A DNA stretch of 64,000 bases from Streptomyces sp. TG1A-60 (lineage in GTDB: Bacteria > Actinomycetota > Actinomycetes > Streptomycetales > Streptomycetaceae): contig NZ_CP147520.1 of the NCBI RefSeq assembly GCF_037201975.1, positions 5,828,001 to 5,892,000 of the forward strand. The letters run 5' to 3'. Below are positions 62,981 through 64,000 of this stretch, in pieces. The notes beneath the pieces were generated by a model. It ran no database searches. It was not told where the DNA came from and saw nothing but the letters and a program-made list of their open reading frames with translations. Position 1 is the first letter of the stretch. Every line of letters begins with the position of its first letter. Both the position numbers and the translations under genes were made by a program.

Positions 62981-64000
62981 TCAAACCGCCACGTACGTCA
63001 CCGGATCGCTCCCGGTCACCGCCTCCGCGCGCCCCAGCTTCACCAGGCGCCGCAGGTGGGCCTCGGCCTCGGAGACGGCGATGTTGCGGGAGCCGAAGGG
63101 GATCTGGGCCCAGGGGCGGTTCCACTCCATGCGTTCGGCGAGCTGCCAGGCGGTGAGGGGCTCGGCGAGGAGGGCGAGCAGCCCGGTGAGCCGGGACTCG
63201 TGGTGGGCCAGCAACTCCCGCACGCGGGCGGCGGTGTCGGTGAACGCGTACTGGTGGGCCGGTAGGACCTCGGCGGGAGCGAGGCGGCCGACGCGTTCGA
63301 GGGAGTCCAGGTAGTCGCCGAGGGGATCGGTGACGGTGTCGTCGTCCGGATCCTCGTACAGACCGATGTGCGGGCTGATCTCCGGGAGGAGATGGTCGCC
63401 GGAGAACAGGCGGCCGTCGCCCGGGAGCCGCGCGGGATGCGCCTCCTCCAGGTGGAGGCAGACGTGGCCGGGGGTGTGGCCCGGGGTCCAGATCGCGCGG
63501 ACGCGACGGCCGGGCAGGCCGAGGAGTTCGCCGGGGACGATCTCACGGTCGGGCAGCGCGGGGGAGAAGCCGGGCAGGGCGCGGGGGTGGCGCGGGGCGC
63601 GCAGGACGGCGAGGTGCTCCTCGGGGGCGCCGGCGGCCGTGAGCCTGTCCGTCAGGTACGAGAACCAGCGGTCGGGGCCGGTCACCCGGGTGCGCCGTAC
63701 GATCGCCGTGTCCGCCGCGTGCATCGCGATCCACGCGCCGGACGCCTCCCGCACCGCGCCCGACAGGCCGTGGTGGTCGGGGTGATGGTGGGTGATCACG
63801 ACGCCGTGGATCTCCTCGACCGACGTACCGCACGCCGTCAGGCCCGCGATGAGCGTGTCCCACGACGCCGGGTCGTCCCAGCCGGTGTCGACCAGCACGG
63901 GTCCGCGGTCGGTGTCGACGACGTACACGAGCGTGTGGCCCAGCGGGTTGTCCGGAATGGGAACCTCGACGGACCGTACGCCGCCGCCGTGGTCGTGCAC
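62981..64000 (-). CDS. MBL-fold metallohydrolase (glyoxalase-II-like), runs off the right edge
   Basis: At least 339 residues are encoded up to the window edge, where a GTG lies exactly at the last bases; the true start is probably outside. The MBL metal motif is ITHHHPDHHGLSG (HxHxDH), with GHTPGHVCLHLEE, LFSGDHLLPEISPHIGLYED and a C-terminal winged-helix (LTAWQLAERMEWNRPWAQIP, then EAEAHLRRLVKLGRAEAV). This architecture is common in actinobacteria; the substrate is unknown. It is convergent with the secreted PG-binding gene. Confidence 0.9.
   Translation of the reverse strand: MHDHGGGVRSVEVPIPDNPLGHTLVYVVDTDRGPVLVDTGWDDPASWDTLIAGLTACGTSVEEIHGVVITHHHPDHHGLSGAVREASGAWIAMHAADTAIVRRTRVTGPDRWFSYLTDRLTAAGAPEEHLAVLRAPRHPRALPGFSPALPDREIVPGELLGLPGRRVRAIWTPGHTPGHVCLHLEEAHPARLPGDGRLFSGDHLLPEISPHIGLYEDPDDDTVTDPLGDYLDSLERVGRLAPAEVLPAHQYAFTDTAARVRELLAHHESRLTGLLALLAEPLTAWQLAERMEWNRPWAQIPFGSRNIAVSEAEAHLRRLVKLGRAEAVTGSDPVTYVAV

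Overview
The window is high-GC actinobacterial chromosome, almost certainly Streptomyces. The support is third-position GC bias, frequent GTG and TTG starts, a homodimeric E1-type pyruvate dehydrogenase gene, a TerD/TerA stress cluster, a WhiJ-like XRE/DUF397/anti-sigma-like trio, and long perfect hairpins without U-tails at gene ends. I see no transposase, integrase, rRNA or CRISPR array. One tRNA (Val, anticodon TAC) is present.

Layout. 0-6 kb: a DUF1023-type hydrolase, a small membrane protein, a K+ channel and aceE. 6-16.6 kb: a stress block with DUF3052, an AhpE-type peroxiredoxin, two TerD paralogues, a DUF475/TerC-like membrane protein, a TerA-like protein and a Pro-rich TerD protein, then a biosynthetic module of a CitE-like aldolase, a giant phosphoribosyltransferase-StiP-Pelota fusion and a HAD phosphatase. 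16.7-25.4 kb: envelope genes, namely DedA, FmdB-type zinc ribbon, a class A PBP with a damaged transpeptidase site, a CE4-like deacetylase, a secreted amidase, a membrane coiled-coil protein and a DUF4097 lipoprotein. 25.6-34.7 kb: tRNA-Val, LysR, PanE-like reductase, DUF2277, VTT-domain protein, DoxX, an FAD/NAD(P) protein, a PhoD-like phosphatase and a secreted HNH nuclease. 35-46 kb: a yybP-ykoY (Mn2+) riboswitch ahead of a GDT1-type transporter, a HAD hydrolase, a MhuD-like heme-degrading enzyme, a PG-binding membrane protein, a duplicated small-protein pair, DUF1992, an FHA-like protein, an O-methyltransferase and a fused GT87-PAP2 enzyme. 44.9-47.5 kb: a divergent cyp125-fadA5-like steroid pair with two KstR-like palindromes between them.

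47.7-57.6 kb is the most accessory-looking section: an HTH-nSTAND-WD40 protein behind a perfect 14-bp palindrome, the XRE/DUF397/ATPase trio, and a tight three-gene operon of subtilisin-like protease, ComEC-like MBL hydrolase and patatin-like phospholipase. None of these three products has a signal peptide. This operon is my best candidate for an undescribed system, possibly a proteolysis-controlled lipase or conflict module. 57.7-64 kb: a secreted transglycosylase, a NarL-type regulator with an unusual double sensor kinase, a secreted PG-binding protein and a right-edge MBL hydrolase.

A degenerate repeat related to TCGCGCGGTTCCCCGCGCCC recurs in intergenic gaps, mostly between convergent genes. 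Start sites are chosen from visible ribosome-binding sites where possible. Functions are family-level assignments made by eye, not by search.
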